Below are positions 60,633-64,000 of a stretch of DNA of 64,000 nucleotides, in pieces. This stretch comes from Treponema rectale (GTDB taxonomy: Bacteria > Spirochaetota > Spirochaetia > Treponematales > Treponemataceae): NCBI RefSeq assembly GCF_014202035.1, contig NZ_JACHFR010000002.1:763816-827815 (forward strand), given 5' to 3'. Each line of letters begins with the position of its first letter. The stretch's first letter is position 1. The notes beneath the pieces are model-generated. The model did not search any database. It saw only the letters and a program-made list of their open reading frames with translations, and had not been told where the DNA came from. A program made the translations under genes and the position numbers.

Positions 60633-60697
60633 TTAATCTCGTTTATGTACTAGTTTCAAGAAATCCTCAGGAGTAATTGCAGGAACCGCTGAACCTA
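60633..60697 (-). pseudogene. C-terminal fragment of a gene cut by the IS element
   Basis: Read on the minus strand, it encodes GSAVPAITPEDFLKLVHKRD and then TAA (60633-60635). The ending resembles PIN-domain toxin components, which often close with xITPxEFL. The upstream part is missing beyond the IS boundary. Short, so the family call is tentative. Confidence 0.35.
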
Positions 60698-62067
60698 TAA
60701 AAGACCCTGTTATAAATTCTGTGTAAATGGCATGGTTTAATTAAAGCCGGGAACACGCCCGTCAAACAATATTGCAAACTGATTAACTGCCAGCCCCCAG
60801 TCTTTAATGGACATAGTCCAGCGGGTACTGGCATTTTTAATTGCCAGATACATTACCTTGTATATCGAATCATCATCAGGGAAACTTGATTTGTTTCTAG
60901 TAACTTTTCGCAGGGAAAAGTTCAGGGATTCGATTGCGTTGGTTGTGTAAATAGCACGTCTGATATCTTTAGGATAATTAAAGAACTCCATCAAGTCATT
61001 CCAGTTTCGTTCCCAGGAAGCCTGAATCATCGGATATTTGTCATTCCACTTTTTGCCGAATTCTTCCAGAGCTTCATGACCGCTTTCAGCATTAATTGCA
61101 GAATAGACTTCTTTCAAATCCCGGCAGACAGCCTTAAGGTCTTTGTAAGAAACAAACTTTGTAGAATTACGTATCATGTGAATAATACAGTGCTGGATAT
61201 GAGTGTCTGAGAAAACTGCTTTTACAGCATCAGGAAATCCAGTAAGTCCGTCCATGCAGGCAATGAGAATATCTTCAACGCCGCGGTTCTTGATGTCTGT
61301 AAGCACACTCATCCAGAATTTTGCACCTTCCGTGTCAGCGAGCCAGAGCCCCAAAACTTCTTTTCTGCCTTCCCAGTTGATTGCCAGGGCTACATAAAGA
61401 GCTTTGTTGATATTCTTACCGTCCTGCCTTGAATTTACGCGTAAGGCGTCCAGAAAAAGAATCGGATAGGATTTTTCTAGCGGTCTGTTCTGCCATTCAC
61501 GGACATCGGCCATGACTGATTCAGTGATATTTGAGATTGTTTCTAGAGAAACTTCTACTCCGTAAAACTGCTGCAGATGGCGCTGAATGTCACGGGTACT
61601 CATTCCGAAAGAATACATCGAAATAATCTGGTCGTTGAAAAGTGGCGTGCGTTTTTCATGTTTTGGAATTATTACAGGTTCAAAGGTACTGCAGATTGCT
61701 GCACCAGTTCGCAATCTGTGTCACAGGGAACCCGTACTTCTATTGTGTCATTATCATCGGTTATGACAGTTTTTGTTGTGTATCCGTTTCGGCTGTTGCC
61801 GGAATTGTCACCGGCATTGTCATTTTTCTTATAGCCCAAATGCTCGTCCATTTCGGCATCCAGAGCCTTTGAATAAAAACGGCTTGTCAGTTTCTTGAGC
61901 AAACCGTTTTCTCCTGCTAATTCTTCTGCTGTCATCCCATGGAAGTCAATCTGATCCAGCAACTGGTCGATGATATCTTTTTCTTTTGTTTTAGCCAACA
62001 TTGTACTCCTCCTTAAGAGTATCATATTTGTCAGCCATTTACACAGAAAATTTTACAAGGTCTATTA
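60698..62067. mobile_element. IS256-family insertion sequence
   Basis: The terminal inverted repeats are about 34 bp: TAAAAGACCCTGTTATAAAT... at 60698-60731 against the complement of 62034-62067, both ending in TTCTGTGTAAATGGC. AACCTA lies immediately outside both ends (60692-60697 and 62068-62073), probably the remains of the 8-bp target duplication. It carries one broken transposase gene. The right end abuts the promoter of the next gene. Confidence 0.88.
60737..62001 (-). pseudogene. IS256-type transposase, frameshifted
   Basis: The start at 62001 (MLAKTKEKDIIDQLLDQI) has AAGGAGGA upstream. The N-terminal part runs to a stop at 61672; the catalytic part (STFEPVIIPKHEKRTPLF, FLDALRVN with the first Asp, DILIACMDGLTGF with the second Asp, IYTTNAIESLNFSLRK with Glu) is in another frame down to 60737. 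Between them an inverted repeat CAGATTGC/GCAATCTG (61692-61718) appears inserted and breaks the frame. A copy helped by intact elements elsewhere could still move. Confidence 0.88.
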
Positions 62068-62071
62068 AACC

Positions 62072-62107
62072 TAGTCACCATGGGGATTTTTATGTATAAT
62101 GTCCTTT
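62072..62107 (+). promoter_or_regulatory. Leaderless-type promoter at the IS boundary
   Basis: TATAAT (62095-62100), then exactly 7 nt to ATG 62108; a weak -35 TAGTCA (62072-62077) lies 17 bp upstream and overlaps the target-site sequence of the IS. There is no Shine-Dalgarno. Confidence 0.65.
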
Positions 62108-64000
62108 ATGGCTACGACTGCAAATATTCTAACATTATTAAAGTATTATACATCCAAGCAGAAATCTCCTTTTGTTGAATATAACGAGTTTGCGGATTAC
62201 CTGCATCGTTATGCACAGCATCATATGTCGGAAAATTCTGATTTAGTTGTATATTGCGGTTCGTCCTATCTTGAGACCCTGGATGAAGAACTTCACCAGC
62301 TGATAGGTAAAAAACAGATTGTAATTACGTCCGTTCACAATAAGGATCATATTCTTGTTCTCCCGTATCTTGTTGAACATTATGCTGCTATTTATCGTTC
62401 CGTAGAATCTACTATAACTGTTCCTTATCCGATTTATTCAGATCTTCCAAAAAACTGTCCTACTTCCATTTTAACTCAGGTAACGGCGCTTGATACCATC
62501 TATCAGTTTTTTGAAAAGCAGGAACTGAACGATAAGGTTCTTTATTCCCTTGTGTTTGATAAAGGCGTGCCTTCGATTCTTTTTCCGTCGAACATACCTG
62601 TTTCAGTTTTAGTAAGCACTGCTTTAGGCAAGCTTCAGCATCTTCTTGCAAAAGGTGAATCTCACGATTATTTTTTGAAAAAGCTTTCCATTTCTAATCC
62701 GGGAAAAGAACTTTCCATAAAGAGTTTCTTTGCTCAGTTTGTTGCAAAACCGGAAGCTGCCCTTGATGTTATAAAAGATACCGGAGAAACTTTTTATTAC
62801 TGGAGCCAGCTTTTCTTCTTTATTAAGCAGGATTATACAAAACTTAAGGATTTAACTCCCGAAGATACTAACATTCTTCAGGCGGTTGCCATTGCAGAAA
62901 TAGCTACATCCTATTACAAATCCAAAGCTTCTGAGCGTCAGGTAAAAAATGAGGCTTTTGAAGTTCTGGACAGGCTTCTTAAAAATCCGCCGTATTATCA
63001 TTCCATGTCGGATATCTTGAAAATGAAGGATCCTTCCGGCGTGCTTCTCCTTGGTCAGTACAAAGAGGATGAACTTAAAGCTCATCTTGATTTTCTTACA
63101 ACTGAGTCTCAGCCTAATGAACTTCCAGATCTTCTTATCTTCAAGGTTTCAGAAGAAGAGGGATATTTTATCTGCAAGGATAAAGTAATGCCTCTCATCA
63201 TCAGGCTTACGAATGATGCAAGGGTTCTTATCAGGGAAAGTCTTGTAAAACAGTGGTATAAAGTTCTTCTGGATTTTGAAACTCTTCCTGAAATGAAAGA
63301 GTCTGCTGCCTTTGAGCGCTGTCTCGAAAGGGAATTAAGCAGCTGTGAACCGATTCTTTACGGACTTTTAGGTTCTAACTTCCTTTCTGTTATTGCTTTT
63401 GATGATCATACGCCAGGCAGGGTAGCTTTGTTCCGTGACGGAATGCTTGTTCCTTACAGCGAGATGCTTATGCTCAGCCGTGCGGAAATTTATTCTGATG
63501 CTAAGATAAAGCTTCCTTTCTGGTATGGACTTCCTGTTATTTCATGGCTGATGAGTATTCTTCTTAAGAAACCGAAGGCTAAGAAACCTGTAAAGAAACC
63601 GCCTGTAAAAACTGCGACCCGTACGCTTACGGATGAAGAACGTTCAGTAGAACAGGAAAAGGTTCGTAAACTGGATACTGCTGATAGTTTTGATCCAAAG
63701 AAATCCCGTAAAAGGGAACTTAGAAAAGCGGCCGGTGAGGTTGAGAAGCTTATAGTTCCGCCGGAGAGTACTCTGGACCGTGAACTTGAAAGCTACATAA
63801 GTGAATGGAATGACCGTATAGGTAAGCGTAACCATGATAATCTTACAGAAGACGTAAATAACCTTATCCGTGACTATATGCGTAAGACATTGCGTTCCCT
63901 CAGGACGGAGGCGTTTACATACGACAGAATTAAGAGTCTGGCAGATTCTCTTGTGAGTTCGCCAAGCATGATGCAGATAAAAAATCACCCGGCTCTTAAG
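62108..64000 (+). CDS. Large protein of unknown function (partial at the window end)
   Basis: At least 631 residues, open to the last base. There is no signal peptide. The N-terminal 470 residues form a mixed alpha/beta and helical region (YCGSSYLETLDEELHQL, SILFPSNIPVSVLVS, TGETFYYWSQLFFF). A hydrophobic stretch (FWYGLPVISWLMSILL, about residue 475) may touch the membrane, followed by a Lys/Pro-rich linker (KKPKAKKPVKKPPVK) and a charged helical tail. No family is recognised. The base composition is like the housekeeping genes, so this marks the end of the accessory region. Confidence 0.8.
   Translation, partial: MATTANILTLLKYYTSKQKSPFVEYNEFADYLHRYAQHHMSENSDLVVYCGSSYLETLDEELHQLIGKKQIVITSVHNKDHILVLPYLVEHYAAIYRSVESTITVPYPIYSDLPKNCPTSILTQVTALDTIYQFFEKQELNDKVLYSLVFDKGVPSILFPSNIPVSVLVSTALGKLQHLLAKGESHDYFLKKLSISNPGKELSIKSFFAQFVAKPEAALDVIKDTGETFYYWSQLFFFIKQDYTKLKDLTPEDTNILQAVAIAEIATSYYKSKASERQVKNEAFEVLDRLLKNPPYYHSMSDILKMKDPSGVLLLGQYKEDELKAHLDFLTTESQPNELPDLLIFKVSEEEGYFICKDKVMPLIIRLTNDARVLIRESLVKQWYKVLLDFETLPEMKESAAFERCLERELSSCEPILYGLLGSNFLSVIAFDDHTPGRVALFRDGMLVPYSEMLMLSRAEIYSDAKIKLPFWYGLPVISWLMSILLKKPKAKKPVKKPPVKTATRTLTDEERSVEQEKVRKLDTADSFDPKKSRKRELRKAAGEVEKLIVPPESTLDRELESYISEWNDRIGKRNHDNLTEDVNNLIRDYMRKTLRSLRTEAFTYDRIKSLADSLVSSPSMMQIKNHPALK

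Noticed and set aside
60737-62001. IS256 as the source of the small palindromic elements
   Set aside because: Its terminal repeats (AGACC...TGTAAATGGC) share no similarity with the GGGG...CAATAAGT ends.

Overview
The window reads as part of a spirochaete chromosome, most likely a Treponema. The evidence is indirect: a long-type phosphofructokinase, an HprK/HPr pair with no PTS permease genes nearby, many lipoproteins and LPP20-like proteins, a methyl-accepting chemotaxis protein, PD-(D/E)XK (Rpn-type) genes, and a diversity-generating retroelement (DGR) whose target has the C-type-lectin/FGE fold, as in Treponema denticola TvpA. No species can be named from the sequence alone.

Layout. 1-13.8 kb: 3' end of groEL, membrane proteins, a TatD-like hydrolase, two spirochaete-type proteins of unknown role, phosphofructokinase, a secreted beta-barrel/phosphoesterase pair and CstA. 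14-17.4 kb: dnaX-ybaB-recR, whose dnaX promoter and start region is partly duplicated beside a small palindromic repeat. 17.4-26.5 kb: a block of secreted proteins and large lipoproteins, including two clear paralogues. 26.5-34.4 kb: flavin-type oxidase, acyl-CoA ligase, LacI regulator, a repeat and hairpin cluster, M23 peptidase, RlmE, ABC-F. 34.4-36.4 kb: tRNA-Ser(TGA), tRNA-Ser(GCT), tRNA-Arg(GCG), the SRP RNA, and an Rpn nuclease gene with an internal second gene plus a duplicated free-standing copy of that internal gene. 36.4-50.7 kb: outer-membrane barrel with a LolA-like partner, chemoreceptor, hydrolase, methyltransferase, HprK-HPr-LexA-like-HolA, PC4-like protein, a LysM-type pair, Nudix, a cytidylate-kinase-like protein and a CDP-alcohol phosphatidyltransferase.

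50.7-62.1 kb is the accessory core and holds the most striking system: a DGR. The order is: leader with an 8-bp tandem repeat at a promoter start site and a terminator; two LPP20-like proteins; a 943-residue target whose last 53 codons are the variable region (VR); a gene with a -1 frameshift at AAAAAAC; a DUF2971-like gene; an HRDC accessory gene; the template repeat (TR); a structured spacer with terminator; a small gene plus GNAT acetyltransferase that look like a toxin-antitoxin pair; the reverse transcriptase; and an IS256-family element with a broken transposase. By eye, VR and TR differ at 27 positions in the core and every one is an adenine in TR. The TR has 21 AAC codons.

Across the window a family of small palindromic elements (four near-full copies and one minimal copy) sits between genes. 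Four genes start about 7 nt below a good -10 box with no Shine-Dalgarno, which suggests leaderless transcripts. All product names rest on reading motifs by eye; no database search was run.
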